Shown one piece after another: positions 1 to 8,165 of a stretch of 64,000 nucleotides of DNA (position 1 is its first letter; every line of letters begins with the position of its first letter). Source of the DNA: Microbacteriaceae bacterium VKM Ac-2854. Lineage in GTDB: Bacteria; Actinomycetota; Actinomycetes; Actinomycetales; Microbacteriaceae. The position numbers and the translations under genes are program-made. The stretch lies in the NCBI GenBank assembly GCA_013205085.1, contig JABMLH010000001.1, positions 682,001-746,000 on the forward strand, in the 5' to 3' direction. Below the pieces are notes generated by a model. The model did not search any database and was not told the DNA's origin. It saw only the letters and a list, made by a program, of their open reading frames with translations.

Positions 1-219
1 CCGGCCGTCATCGTCGGACGGGAGTTCGCCGTCACCCGCCTCGACGGGGTCGCCTTCGACGGCGAGGACGCGGCGTCGGTCGTGTTCGTCGTGGTTCGAG
101 CCGAACCGGGAGCGGCTCCGATGGTCGTGACTCTCGCCTGCCCGCCCGCGGCGCTCGATGGTGCCGTTCCAGCGCTGTCGGATGCGCTGCAGAACGTGTG
201 GATCCAGCCACGCTCCTGA
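1..219 (+). CDS. C-terminal part of an unrecognised protein (truncated by window edge)
   Basis: The frame is open from base 1 to a TGA at 217-219, giving 72 residues that end in NVWIQPRS. Codon use is typical of the region (GC-rich third positions), so I take it as the real end of a gene starting upstream. The visible part alternates short hydrophobic strands with charged turns and has one cysteine. No family is recognisable from this fragment and no function is proposed. Confidence 0.5.
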   Translation, partial: PAVIVGREFAVTRLDGVAFDGEDAASVVFVVVRAEPGAAPMVVTLACPPAALDGAVPALSDALQNVWIQPRS

Positions 220-778
220 GACGAACGCATCCGCGACAGTCGCGGTTGCGATGACTCGACGTTCGGAAGCGGCAGCGAGTGGCGGAACCGTCGTTGGAGC
301 GCGATGTGATGGCGTATCTGCGTGGCTGGTCGGCGGCCGCGGCGCCGGTGGAGACTCCGACCGGATCGGATCCGGCCACAGTGCCGGCATCCGCGCAGCC
401 GGCGACCTCTGCGCCGCCACCGCAGGACCACCCATCGGCCGACACCACGTGTCGCGACGGCCGGCGAACACGTGGGCTGCTGCGAGCATCGGTCACCCCC
501 GCCGAACCTCGCGGTCTCCGCGACTTGACGCGGATCCAGCCCGCCCGCGACGAGGTGCGATTCGCTCAGACCAGCCCACATGTTCAGGACGACCGCGCAC
601 CCGCCCCCGATCCTCATCCCGAGCCGATTCCCGATCTCGAGCCGATTCCCGATCTCGAGCCGATCACCGGTCGGCCCCCGCTGACCGGCACATTTCGGCC
701 GCGTCCGCCGGGTCGCCGTCCTGGCCGCCGCTCGATGTCGCCGGATCAGCGGCGGGAGTCGTGCGAAATGGGGTCCTG
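220..778. other. No convincing gene; contains an 18-bp tandem repeat
   Basis: This 560-base stretch lies between the end of the first gene and the repeat behind the aminotransferase. A GTG at 279 opens a long frame (start MAEPSLERDV), but its product is low-complexity Pro/Arg/Ala, and the frame runs antisense through the palindrome and into the aminotransferase gene. Within it, bases 621-656 hold two exact 18-bp units followed by a partial third, which would read as EPIPDL repeats. A short proline-rich gene is possible but not supported. Confidence 0.4.
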
Positions 779-848
779 CGGACGAGATGCCTCGCCGGGG
801 CAAGGCACCTCGTCCGTAGCACCGAATCTCGCGAAATTTCGCGAGATT
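779..848. repeat. Two-hairpin dispersed repeat, copy 1
   Basis: The first hairpin (779-816) has arms beginning CGGACGAG and ending CTCGTCCG. The second element (825-848) is a 24-bp perfect palindrome centred on GCGAAATTTCGC. The same pair in inverted order and orientation occurs at 37090-37157. The element follows the stop of the aminotransferase gene at a distance of 16 bp, so it may serve as its terminator, but it lacks a T-tract. Confidence 0.8.
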
Positions 849-864
849 TCAGGGGAGGCGGGGC

Positions 865-2064
865 CTATGCGAAGAGCTTCTGCAGGCGCTGCACGCCTTC
901 GAGCAGCTGCTCGTCGCCGAGGGCGTAGCTCAGGCGCAGGTAGCCGCTCGGGCCGAAGGCCTCGCCGGGGACCGTGGCGACTTCGGCTTGGTCGAGGATG
1001 AGGTCGGCCAGCTCCAGTGAGGTCGTCGGCGTGACGCCGCCCCACTCGCGACCGAGCAGGCCCTGCACGTCGGGGTAGACGTAGAACGCGCCCTCCGGGG
1101 TCGGGCAGTGGATGCCGTCGATCTTGTTCAGCTCGGCGACGATCACCTTCCGGCGACGGTCGAAGGCCTGGCGCATCTCCTCGGCCGCATCCTGCGGGCC
1201 GGTCAGGGCGGCGATCGCGGCGCGCTGCGAGATGTTGGAGACGTTGCTGGAGAGGTGCGATTGCAGGTTCGCGGCGCCCTTGATCGCGTCCGCGGGCCCG
1301 ACCATCCATCCGACCCGCCAACCGGTCATCGCGTAGGTCTTCGCAACACCGTTGACCAGGATGGTGCGGTCCTGCAGTGCCGGCACGGCCTCGACGATCG
1401 AAACCGCCTTCACCCCGTCATAGGTCAGGTTCTGGTAGATCTCGTCGGCGATGACCCAGAGGCCGTTGGCCTCGGCCCACTCGCCGATCGCCTTGGTCTG
1501 CTCGGGCGAGTAGACGGCGCCGGTCGGGTTCGACGGCGAGACGAACAGCAGCACCTTGGTCTTCTCGGTGCGGGCCGCCTCGAGCTGCTCGACGGTGACC
1601 AGGTAGTTCTGCTCAGCGCCGGCGAAGACGTCGACCTGCACGCCGCCGGCGAGCTTGATCGCCTCGGGATAGGTGGTCCAGTACGGCGCGGGAACGAGCA
1701 CCTCGTCGCCGTCGTCGAGCAGGGTCTGGAAGGCCTGGTAGACGGCCTGCTTGCCACCGTTGGTGACGATCACCTGTGCGGGGTCGACCGCCCAGCCGCT
1801 GTCGCGCGCGGTCTTCTCGGCGATCGCCTTCTTCAGCTCGGGCAGGCCGGCGGCGGGGGTGTATCGGTAGTTCTTGGGGTCGAGCACCGCCGCGGAGGCG
1901 GCCTCGACGATGTGCGCGGGAGTCGCGAAGTCGGGCTCGCCGGCGGCGTAGGAGATCACCGGCCGCCCCTGGGCTTGCAGGGCCTTCGCCTTCGCGTCGA
2001 CCTTCAGGGTCGCGGATTCGGCGATGGCGGCGATACGAGCGGAGACACGGCGAGCTTCAGACAC
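865..2064 (-). CDS. aspC: Pyridoxal-phosphate-dependent aspartate aminotransferase
   Basis: The 399-residue product is a full-length class I/II fold-type I aminotransferase that moves the amino group between aspartate and 2-oxoglutarate in the cytosol. Visible landmarks are the N-terminal YAAGEPDF segment, [21 protein letters not shown], and the PLP lysine K242 in [16 protein letters not shown], followed by the C-terminal arginine region GYLRLSYA. This is the usual bacterial subgroup Ib length. It is transcribed away from tRNA-Trp and secE, an arrangement common in actinobacteria. Substrate specificity (Asp versus other amino acids) is inferred from the family. Confidence 0.93.
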   Translation of the reverse strand: MSEARRVSARIAAIAESATLKVDAKAKALQAQGRPVISYAAGEPDFATPAHIVEAASAAVLDPKNYRYTPAAGLPELKKAIAEKTARDSGWAVDPAQVIVTNGGKQAVYQAFQTLLDDGDEVLVPAPYWTTYPEAIKLAGGVQVDVFAGAEQNYLVTVEQLEAARTEKTKVLLFVSPSNPTGAVYSPEQTKAIGEWAEANGLWVIADEIYQNLTYDGVKAVSIVEAVPALQDRTILVNGVAKTYAMTGWRVGWMVGPADAIKGAANLQSHLSSNVSNISQRAAIAALTGPQDAAEEMRQAFDRRRKVIVAELNKIDGIHCPTPEGAFYVYPDVQGLLGREWGGVTPTTSLELADLILDQAEVATVPGEAFGPSGYLRLSYALGDEQLLEGVQRLQKLFA

Positions 2065-2123
2065 ACGAAGAAGCGTACCCGCGTGCGTATGCGCGCGGGA
2101 GGATGCACGCCACTCGGGCCCGG

Positions 2124-2153
2124 TTGGACACGACCCCGGGCCTCACGTACACT
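2124..2153 (+). promoter_or_regulatory. Sigma-70-type promoter for tRNA-Trp / secE / nusG
   Basis: TTGGAC (2124-2129) is followed after 18 bp by TACACT (2148-2153), close to the housekeeping consensus. It lies about 100 bp upstream of the tRNA-Trp gene and points toward it. Whether secE and nusG are read from the same transcript is inferred from the absence of a terminator between them. Confidence 0.55.
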
Positions 2154-2250
2154 CTTCCGAGGTAGTTGAAACTGCCAGACTTCACCGCGCCCGTTCCGGG
2201 GGTGTGAGGTTGGTTTCGACTCCACCCCGAGCGCTCGCAACAGCGTTCGT

Positions 2251-2323
2251 AGGGCGGTGGCTCAATTGGTAGAGCAGCGGTCTCCAAAACCGCAGGTTGC
2301 AGGTTCGAGTCCTGTCCGCCCTG
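2251..2323 (+). tRNA. tRNA-Trp (anticodon CCA)
   Basis: A full cloverleaf can be drawn. The acceptor AGGGCGG (2251-2257) pairs with CCGCCCT (2316-2322), G2323 is the discriminator base, the D-loop contains AATTGGT, the anticodon stem is GCGGT/ACCGC with CCA at 2284-2286, and the T-arm contains GGTTCGAGTCC. The gene shows CA but not a full encoded CCA. tRNA-Trp immediately before secE-nusG is a familiar bacterial order. Confidence 0.95.
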
Positions 2324-2440
2324 CACATCGATTCCCGTCGCGTTCGGTTCCTCCGCGGTGCGGCGGCATCGATTCACGACAGGCGTGACAACGTCGGTCA
2401 GCCAACACTGGAGATTCCGGTGCGGGAAAGGTGCGTGCAG

Positions 2441-2713
2441 GTGGCCCGGAAAGCAGTCGACGAGCCGAGCGAGGACGTCGTCGCGATCGCACAGCAGCAG
2501 CGTGCGGCGCGGAAGAATCCGTTCGCCCGCATCGCTCTCTTCATCCGGCAGGTCATCGCCGAGCTCAAGAAGGTCGTCACCCCGACCCGCAAGGAACTGA
2601 TCAACTACACGTTGGTCGTCCTCGTCTTCGTGGTCATCATGATGGCGCTGGTGTCGTTCCTCGACTGGGTGTTCGCCCTGGCCGTGACCTACGTCTTCGG
2701 TAATCCGAGCTAA
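2441..2713 (+). CDS. secE: Preprotein translocase subunit SecE
   Basis: This small subunit of the SecYEG channel stabilises SecY in the plasma membrane. The chosen GTG gives 90 residues starting ARKAVDEPSE after the initiator. An earlier in-frame start would run into the tRNA. The conserved amphipathic segment and hinge (FIRQVIAELKKVVTPTRKEL) is followed by one membrane helix (YTLVVLVFVVIMMALVSFLDW). Single-helix SecE of about 90 residues is typical of Gram-positive bacteria. nusG follows 65 bp downstream, the classical secE-nusG order. Confidence 0.95.
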   Translation: MARKAVDEPSEDVVAIAQQQRAARKNPFARIALFIRQVIAELKKVVTPTRKELINYTLVVLVFVVIMMALVSFLDWVFALAVTYVFGNPS

Positions 2714-2778
2714 CGACCGCCACCGCACGGCAGCGCCACGAGCGCCGCACCACCACAGATTCAGAAAGAGTGTGACGA

Positions 2779-3750
2779 GTGTCTGACAGAAACCGCGACG
2801 ACGTCGACTGGGCGACGGCTGCCGAGCAGTCGTCCGAGGAGGACGAGGCGCAGGAGGGCAACACGCTCGCTCAGGCCGAGGATTCGATCCACGCCGCCGA
2901 GGAGAGCGCCCTCACCGTGATCGACGAGAACGAGTCCGAAGAGGACTTGGAAGCCGACCTGGAGGCCGCGCTCGACGCCATCGGTGAGGTCGACGACCCC
3001 GAGGCCGACGCGATCGTCGACAGCGCCGCGCACATCGACACCGTCGAGAAGGCCGAGGCGGCTGTCGAGGCCGTCGAGGACGAGGATGAGGTCGCGCACG
3101 AGGACGACGAGGCCGAGGACGAGGTCGAGATCGACCCGTACGAGGCGTTCCGTCAGGAGCTGCGCGGCAAGTTCGGCAAGTGGTACGTCATCCACTCCTA
3201 CGCGGGCTTCGAGAAGCGCGTGAAGAGCAACATCGAGAACCGCAAGGTCTCGCTCGAGGCCGAGGACTACATCTTCGAGGTCCAGGTCCCGATGGAGGAC
3301 GTGGTCGAGATCAAGAACGGCCAGCGCAAGATGGTCACCCGCGTGCGCATCCCGGGCTACGTGCTCGTGCGCATGGACCTCAACGAGGACTCGTGGTCGG
3401 TCGTCCGGCACACCCCGGGCGTGACCGGCTTCGTCGGCAACGCGCATAACCCGACTCCGCTGCGTTTCGAAGAGGCCTTCAACATGCTGAAGAGCCTCGT
3501 CGAGATCAAGGAGGTCGCACCCGCCAAGGGTGCCGGCGCCAAGGGCGCGAAGACGCAGCAGCGCGTCATCGCCGCCGAGGTCGACTTCGAGATCGGCGAG
3601 ACCATCACGATCAAGGAAGGCTCGTTCGCGGGCCTGCCCGGCTCGATCAGCGAGATCAAGCCCGAGAGCGGCAAGCTCACGGTCCTCGTCTCCCTCTTCG
3701 AGCGCGAGACCCCCGTCGAGCTCAGCTTCGACCAGGTCACCAAGCTCTAA
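2779..3750 (+). CDS. nusG: Transcription termination/antitermination factor NusG
   Basis: NusG binds RNA polymerase and couples it to Rho or to ribosomal protein S10. The GTG start gives 323 residues, far longer than the E. coli protein (about 180). The first ~130 residues are an acidic, Glu/Asp/Ala-rich extension of the kind seen in actinobacteria. The NGN domain begins at about residue 134 (GKWYVIHSYAGFEKRV) and includes the GYVLVRM and VVRHTPGVTGFVG segments. The C-terminal KOW domain (GETITIKEGSFAGLPG) ends in FDQVTKL. A strong terminator follows directly. Confidence 0.96.
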   Translation: MSDRNRDDVDWATAAEQSSEEDEAQEGNTLAQAEDSIHAAEESALTVIDENESEEDLEADLEAALDAIGEVDDPEADAIVDSAAHIDTVEKAEAAVEAVEDEDEVAHEDDEAEDEVEIDPYEAFRQELRGKFGKWYVIHSYAGFEKRVKSNIENRKVSLEAEDYIFEVQVPMEDVVEIKNGQRKMVTRVRIPGYVLVRMDLNEDSWSVVRHTPGVTGFVGNAHNPTPLRFEEAFNMLKSLVEIKEVAPAKGAGAKGAKTQQRVIAAEVDFEIGETITIKEGSFAGLPGSISEIKPESGKLTVLVSLFERETPVELSFDQVTKL

Positions 3751-3766
3751 GAACCTGCTTCATCGG

Positions 3767-3796
3767 AAACGCCCCGGCCTGTGCGCCGGGGCGTTT
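3767..3796 (+). terminator. Rho-independent-type terminator after nusG
   Basis: A perfect 12-bp stem (AAACGCCCCGGC with GCCGGGGCGTTT) closes a 6-base loop 16 bp after the nusG stop, ending in TTT. It would separate tRNA-Trp/secE/nusG from rplK/rplA. Confidence 0.85.
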
Positions 3797-3942
3797 CTGC
3801 TGTAGGCTTCTGTGGGTTTGCTGCCCCGCGCATCCGCGTGGTGTGTGCGGCGATCCACTCCACCGCGATCCGGATCCGTTCGGGTGCGCGGGAGAGCATT
3901 CGGGAGCCCCTGGATGCTCGAACACCTAAAGAAGGAATCACA

Positions 3943-4374
3943 ATGGCACCCAAGAAGAAGGTCACCGGCCTGATCAAGCTTCAGATCAAGGCCGGCGCGG
4001 CCAACCCCGCCCCGCCCATCGGTCCGGCGCTGGGTCAGCACGGCGTCAACATCATGGAGTTCTGCAAGGCGTACAACGCTCAGACGGAATCCCAGCGCGG
4101 CAACGTCATCCCCGTCGAGATCACCGTGTACGAGGACCGCTCGTTCACCTTCGTCCTGAAGACCCCGCCCGCCGCGGAGCTCATCAAGAAGGCCGCCGGC
4201 GTCGCCAAGGGCTCCTCGACCCCGCACACCGTCAAGGTCGCCAAGCTCACCAGCGCTCAGGTCCGCGAGATCGCGGAGCAGAAGCAGGTCGACCTGAACG
4301 CGAACGACGTCGAGGCCGCGATGAAGATCATCGCCGGCACCGCTCGCTCGATGGGCATCACGGTAGAGGCCTAG
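3943..4374 (+). CDS. rplK: 50S ribosomal protein L11
   Basis: L11 forms the stalk base of the large subunit, at the GTPase-associated centre where elongation factors dock. The ATG at 3943 follows AAGAAGGAA at good spacing and gives 143 residues, the standard length. The N-terminal domain ([29 protein letters not shown]) and the C-terminal 23S-binding domain ([11 protein letters not shown] at the end) are clear. rplA follows, as in the conserved L11-L1 operon. Confidence 0.98.
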   Translation: MAPKKKVTGLIKLQIKAGAANPAPPIGPALGQHGVNIMEFCKAYNAQTESQRGNVIPVEITVYEDRSFTFVLKTPPAAELIKKAAGVAKGSSTPHTVKVAKLTSAQVREIAEQKQVDLNANDVEAAMKIIAGTARSMGITVEA

Positions 4375-4416
4375 TTCTCCACCTCGGGCGATCGTTGCCG
4401 GATCTCGGCAGACGGT

Positions 4417-4434
4417 CGGGCCGCAAGCGGCCCG
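4417..4434 (+). promoter_or_regulatory. Hairpin in the rplK-rplA spacer
   Basis: The 166-bp spacer contains CGGGCCGCAAGCGGCCCG, a tight GC-rich hairpin with no T-tract. It may slow transcription or stabilise mRNA between the two ribosomal genes. No consensus L1-binding site was recognised here. Confidence 0.3.
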
Positions 4435-4540
4435 TCCTGCTCGATCACCGTTGGGACCCGGCTCCGCCGGACTCTGTTTATAAATCGTGGGAGAGCCCGC
4501 CAGGCTCAACAACCACATTCTCGTTTCAAGGAGAAACAAC

Positions 4541-5233
4541 ATGGCACAGAAGTCGAAGGCCTACCGGGCCGCCGCAGCCAAGCTCGAAGAGGGCAAGTAC
4601 TACACCTCCGACGAGGCCGTCGCCCTCGCCAAGGAGACCGGTTCCGCCAAGTTCAACTCGACCGTCGAGGTCGCGCTGAAGCTCGGTGTCGACCCGCGTA
4701 AGGCCGACCAGATGGTCCGCGGCACCGTCATCCTCCCGCACGGCACCGGCAAGACCGCCCGCGTCATCGTCTTCGCGACGGGCGCTGCGGCCGAGGCCGC
4801 CATCGCCGCGGGCGCCGACGAGGTCGGTGGCGCCGAGCTCATCGCGAAGGTGGCCGAGGGCTACGTCGCGTTCGACTCCGCCGTCTCGACCCCGGAGCTC
4901 ATGGGCCAGGTCGGCCGTCTCGGCAAGGTGCTCGGCCCCCGCGGCCTCATGCCGAACCCGAAGACCGGCACCGTGACCCCGGACGTGGCCAAGGCCGTGA
5001 CCGAGATCAAGGGCGGCAAGATCGAGTTCCGCGTCGACAAGCACGCCAACATCCACCTGGTGGTCGGCAAGGCGTCCTTCTCGCAGGAGCAGCTCCAGGA
5101 GAACTTCGACGCCGCCGTCGGCGAGGTCCTGCGCCTCAAGCCGTCCGCGTCGAAGGGCCGCTACGTGCAGAAGGCCGCCGTTTCGACGACCTTCGGCCCC
5201 GGCATCCCGCTGGACGTCAACGCCCTGGTCTAA
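4541..5233 (+). CDS. rplA: 50S ribosomal protein L1
   Basis: L1 builds the mobile L1 stalk that helps eject deacylated tRNA, and in many bacteria it represses its own operon. The ATG at 4541 follows AAGGAG by 7 bp and gives 230 residues (family about 230). Signature segments are [33 protein letters not shown] and [12 protein letters not shown] terminator follows 28 bp after the stop. Confidence 0.98.
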   Translation: MAQKSKAYRAAAAKLEEGKYYTSDEAVALAKETGSAKFNSTVEVALKLGVDPRKADQMVRGTVILPHGTGKTARVIVFATGAAAEAAIAAGADEVGGAELIAKVAEGYVAFDSAVSTPELMGQVGRLGKVLGPRGLMPNPKTGTVTPDVAKAVTEIKGGKIEFRVDKHANIHLVVGKASFSQEQLQENFDAAVGEVLRLKPSASKGRYVQKAAVSTTFGPGIPLDVNALV

Positions 5234-5261
5234 CCACTCGCCGTCTTCGGATGGCTCCGCG

Positions 5262-5294
5262 AAAGGCCCTCGTGCTCCGGCACGGGGGCCTTTT
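5262..5294 (+). terminator. Rho-independent terminator after rplA
   Basis: AAAGGCCC(T)CGTGC and GCACG(G)GGGCCTTTT form a long stem with a short loop, ending in TTTT. It lies 28 bp after the rplA stop. Confidence 0.85.
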
Positions 5295-5308
5295 CGCATC
5301 CTCCTCGA

Positions 5309-5358
5309 GGGGGTTGTCACTCCGTCCCGCCGCGCAGTGGGACGGAGTGACAACCCCC
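5309..5358. repeat. GTTGTCAC palindromic repeat, copy 1
   Basis: A perfect 20-bp inverted repeat (arms 5309-5328 and 5339-5358, 10-base loop) begins GGGGGTTGTCACTCCGTCCC. It lies between the rplA terminator and an acetyltransferase gene. Related copies occur at 18831, 18899, 42422 and 49634. Confidence 0.9.
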
Positions 5359-5380
5359 TGTACGGCAGTAACGTGGTCGG

Positions 5381-5854
5381 ATGCAGCATGGCGCGGAGCC
5401 GGAGGTCGACGCGTGCGTCGCGTTGTGGGTCGCCGCGGTGCGCGCACGCGAGGGCCGCGAACCGGCGGCCGGCACCGCCGAGCGTGCCCGCGGCAAGTTC
5501 GCGCTGCCACGGGTCTCCTGGCGCGTCGAGCGGGCGGGTGAGGCTCTGCGCGGCTTCGCGCTGATCACCGCCCCCGGCACCGGCGGCCCGGCGGATCCGC
5601 CCGACGCCGGCTACCTCGGCCTGCTCGCGGTCGACCCGCAGCACGAAGGCGCCGGCGTCGGGAGTGCGCTGCTCGCGGGAGCAACGGCGGATGCGCGCGC
5701 CGCGGCCCTCCCGGCGATCGTGCTGCACGTGCTCACCGCGAACGAGCGAGCGATGCGGATGTACGTCGCGGCCGGATGGCTCCCGCTCGGGCCCGAGCGC
5801 CCGCACGCCCTCACCGGAGCGCCGTTTCGTACCCTTGTGCGTACCCTTCGCTGA
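5381..5854 (+). CDS. GNAT-family N-acetyltransferase
   Basis: The 157-residue product matches a single acetyl-CoA-dependent GNAT domain. The acetyl-CoA loop is VDPQHEGAGVGSALL (R/Q-x-x-G-x-G/A form), preceded by the strand AGYLGLLAV and followed by IVLHVLTANERAMRMYVAAGW, where the last helix closes the fold. The acceptor substrate cannot be told from sequence. The gene stands alone, downstream of a palindromic repeat. The ATG at 5381 is the first in the frame. Confidence 0.85.
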   Translation: MQHGAEPEVDACVALWVAAVRAREGREPAAGTAERARGKFALPRVSWRVERAGEALRGFALITAPGTGGPADPPDAGYLGLLAVDPQHEGAGVGSALLAGATADARAAALPAIVLHVLTANERAMRMYVAAGWLPLGPERPHALTGAPFRTLVRTLR

Positions 5855-6055
5855 AATTCTTTTCGGATCGCCGGAATCGGCCGGACGGCCCGATTTTCGA
5901 GCTCCAGTGGAGGGCGACGCTCCGCCCCGATCCGTTGTGCCTACCCCAGTGGAGGAAACTCTCGGAAGACGTCACCTCAAGGTGGGATTAACGGAAAGCG
6001 AATGTTCGGCGCGGCGGGGTACGCCGACTTGTGGGGGATTGACCGCGCCCACAGA

Positions 6056-7237
6056 ATGATCGACGTGGAAGAGCTGTTCGTTCTCATCCTGGTCATCGCC
6101 ACGGCACTCGCCTTCGATTTCACCAATGGATTTCATGACACCGGTAACGCGATGGCGACGTCGATCGCGACGGGTGCGCTCAAGCCCCAGCGGGCTGTAG
6201 CGCTCGCCGCCGTCCTCAACCTCGTCGGCGCGTTCCTCTCGATCGAGGTCGCCAAGACGGTGGGCGGTGACGTCGTCGACCTCAGCGCGGCGCAGGGCGA
6301 GCAGCTGATGCTGATCGTCTTCGCGGGCCTCGTCGGCGGCATCATCTGGAACCTGGCGACGTGGCTGTTCGGCCTGCCCTCCAGCTCGTCGCACGCGCTC
6401 TTCGGCGGCCTGATCGGCGCCGCGCTGGTGTGGGGCATCGTCTACGGCGCGAACGGCGTGAAGTGGGACGGCGTGCTCGCCAAGGTGATCGTGCCCGCCC
6501 TCCTCGCCCCGGTGATCGCGGCGATCGTCGCGACCGTCGGCACCCGCCTCATCCTGCGCATCACCCGCGCCGTGCCGCAGGAGAAATCCGAACGCGGCTT
6601 CCGCTGGGGCCAGGTCGGCTCCGCCTCCCTGATCTCGCTCGCGCACGGCACCAACGATGCGCAGAAGACGATGGGCGTGATCTTCCTCGCTCTGATCGCC
6701 TACGGCGCGGTCACGCCCGACAACGACGTCCCGTTCTGGGTCAAGTTCGCCTGCGCCGTCGCGATCGCGCTGGGCACCTACCTCGGTGGCTGGCGGATCA
6801 TCCGCACCCTCGGCAAGGGCATCGTCGACATCACCGCGCCGCAGGGCATGGCCGCCGACACCTCCTCCGCCGCGATCATCCTCACCTCCAGCCACCTCGG
6901 ACTGCCGCTGTCGACCACGCACGTGGCGACCGGCTCGATCCTCGGTTCCGGACTGGGCAAGAAGGGCGCCGCTGTGCGCTGGGGCGTCGCCGGGCGGATG
7001 GTCATCGCCTGGTTCATCACGCTGCCCTCCGCCGCCCTCGTCGGTGCGGTGTGCTGGTTCATCGGCCACGCGATCGGCGGCCTCGGCGGCGTCGTGGTGG
7101 TCTTCGGCATCCTGGTGGCGTTGTCGACGCTGATGTGGCTGCGCTCGCGTCGCGAGCCGGTGCACGCCGGCAACGTGACGGATGCGTGGGACGCGGCCCC
7201 CGAGGTCGAGCCCGCCGCGGTTCGCGTGGGCGCCTGA
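6056..7237 (+). CDS. pitA: Inorganic phosphate transporter, Pit family
   Basis: This low-affinity phosphate/metal-phosphate symporter (PiT, PF01384) sits in the plasma membrane. Both diagnostic repeats are present: FDFTNGFHDTGNAMATSIATG near the N terminus and SLAHGTNDAQKTMG in the second half, with about ten hydrophobic helices. I place the start at the ATG giving MIDVEELFVL (393 residues), because this is where family similarity should begin. An ATG at 6002 with a GGAAAG upstream would add 18 residues. A small membrane-protein gene follows 2 bp after the stop. Confidence 0.92.
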   Translation: MIDVEELFVLILVIATALAFDFTNGFHDTGNAMATSIATGALKPQRAVALAAVLNLVGAFLSIEVAKTVGGDVVDLSAAQGEQLMLIVFAGLVGGIIWNLATWLFGLPSSSSHALFGGLIGAALVWGIVYGANGVKWDGVLAKVIVPALLAPVIAAIVATVGTRLILRITRAVPQEKSERGFRWGQVGSASLISLAHGTNDAQKTMGVIFLALIAYGAVTPDNDVPFWVKFACAVAIALGTYLGGWRIIRTLGKGIVDITAPQGMAADTSSAAIILTSSHLGLPLSTTHVATGSILGSGLGKKGAAVRWGVAGRMVIAWFITLPSAALVGAVCWFIGHAIGGLGGVVVVFGILVALSTLMWLRSRREPVHAGNVTDAWDAAPEVEPAAVRVGA

Positions 7238-7239
7238 TC

Positions 7240-7491
7240 ATGACGCTCGATCTCGCCGGCATCGCCGGATCCGTGCTGCAGGTGCTCGTCGTCGGCCTCC
7301 TGCTCGGCGCCGGGCTGCCCGGCCTCTTCGCCCTCGGCATCCGCCAGCTCGCGGTCGCGGACGGCGATCTGCCCGGGCGCCGTTCCTCCGCCAGGGCCGT
7401 GGGCATCGCCTGCTTCGTCGCCGCCATCCTGGTCGCCCTGCTCGGCGTCGTGGTGATCGTGTTCGGCAAGCAGATGTTCGGCGGACACTGA
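7240..7491 (+). CDS. Small membrane protein downstream of pitA
   Basis: This 83-residue protein starts 2 bp after the pitA stop, so the two are probably cotranscribed. It has two hydrophobic helices (VLQVLVVGLLLGAGLPGLFA and GIACFVAAILVALLGVVVIV) separated by a polar linker, RQLAVADGDLPGRRSS. No domain is recognised. Position suggests an accessory role in phosphate transport, but this is inference only. Confidence 0.7.
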   Translation: MTLDLAGIAGSVLQVLVVGLLLGAGLPGLFALGIRQLAVADGDLPGRRSSARAVGIACFVAAILVALLGVVVIVFGKQMFGGH

Positions 7492-7610
7492 CCCGTCGCC
7501 CGGGCGACCGACATCGGCCGCTGCCCGCGGCTGCGGTGCATTCCGGCAGTCTTGGCGGATTCGGACGGAGTGCGCAGCGGTGTCGGCTCGCCGCTCAGTA
7601 CGATCTGTCC

Positions 7611-8159
7611 GTGACGATTCGACGTGCCGTTCCGGCCGATGCCCCAGCCCTCGCGGTGGTCGCTGCGGCGACCTTCCCGCTCGCCTGCCCGCCGCACACC
7701 ACCGATGAGGCCAAGGCCGCCTTCATCCGCACCGTGCTCTCCGAAGAGCGTTTCGCCGAATACCTCGCCGACGCCACCCGGGTCCTTCTCGTGGACGACG
7801 ATGGAGCCGGGCACCTGCGCGGCTACACGATGCTCGTGTTCGGCGAGCCGACGGATGCGGATGCGGCGGCGGCGATCACGATCCGCCCGACCGTCGAGCT
7901 GAGCAAGTGCTACGTGCTGCCGAGTCAGCAGGGTTACGGCACCTCCGGCACCCTGATGGCGGCGTCACTCGACGTGGCAGCGGAGTGGGGTGCGCAGGGG
8001 ATCTGGCTCGGCGTGAACGAGGAGAACGCCCGCGCGATCCGCTTCTACGAGAAGAGCGGATTCGCGAAGGTGGGCCGCAAGAGCTTCCTCGTGGGCGAGC
8101 GCTACGAGAGCGACTTCGTGCTGGAGCGCGCGCTCAGTGTGAGCGCCCCGGTGCTCTGA
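7611..8159 (+). CDS. GNAT-family N-acetyltransferase
   Basis: The GTG at 7611 starts MTIRRAVPADAPAL, the usual opening of GNAT enzymes, and gives 182 residues. The acetyl-CoA site is represented by LSKCYVLPSQQGYGTSGTLM (Q-x-x-G-Y-G-T), and the closing segment is GVNEENARAIRFYEKSGFAKVG. The layout resembles RimI/SpeG-like acetyltransferases, but the acceptor is unknown. The gene is convergent with the following oxidoreductase gene, 6 bp between stops. Confidence 0.87.
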   Translation: MTIRRAVPADAPALAVVAAATFPLACPPHTTDEAKAAFIRTVLSEERFAEYLADATRVLLVDDDGAGHLRGYTMLVFGEPTDADAAAAITIRPTVELSKCYVLPSQQGYGTSGTLMAASLDVAAEWGAQGIWLGVNEENARAIRFYEKSGFAKVGRKSFLVGERYESDFVLERALSVSAPVL

Positions 8160-8165
8160 CCGCGC

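Noticed and set aside
279-1001. Long plus-strand frame of 240 codons from GTG 279
   Set aside because: Low-complexity Pro/Arg product; crosses a palindromic repeat and runs antisense into the aminotransferase gene; no family resemblance.
4375-4540. Ribosomal-protein L1 autoregulatory site between rplK and rplA
   Set aside because: A GC-rich hairpin is present, but I could not match the known L1-binding fold.
4526-5806. 426-codon minus-strand frame across rplA
   Set aside because: Antisense to a ribosomal protein gene, its terminator and a palindrome; no recognisable protein.
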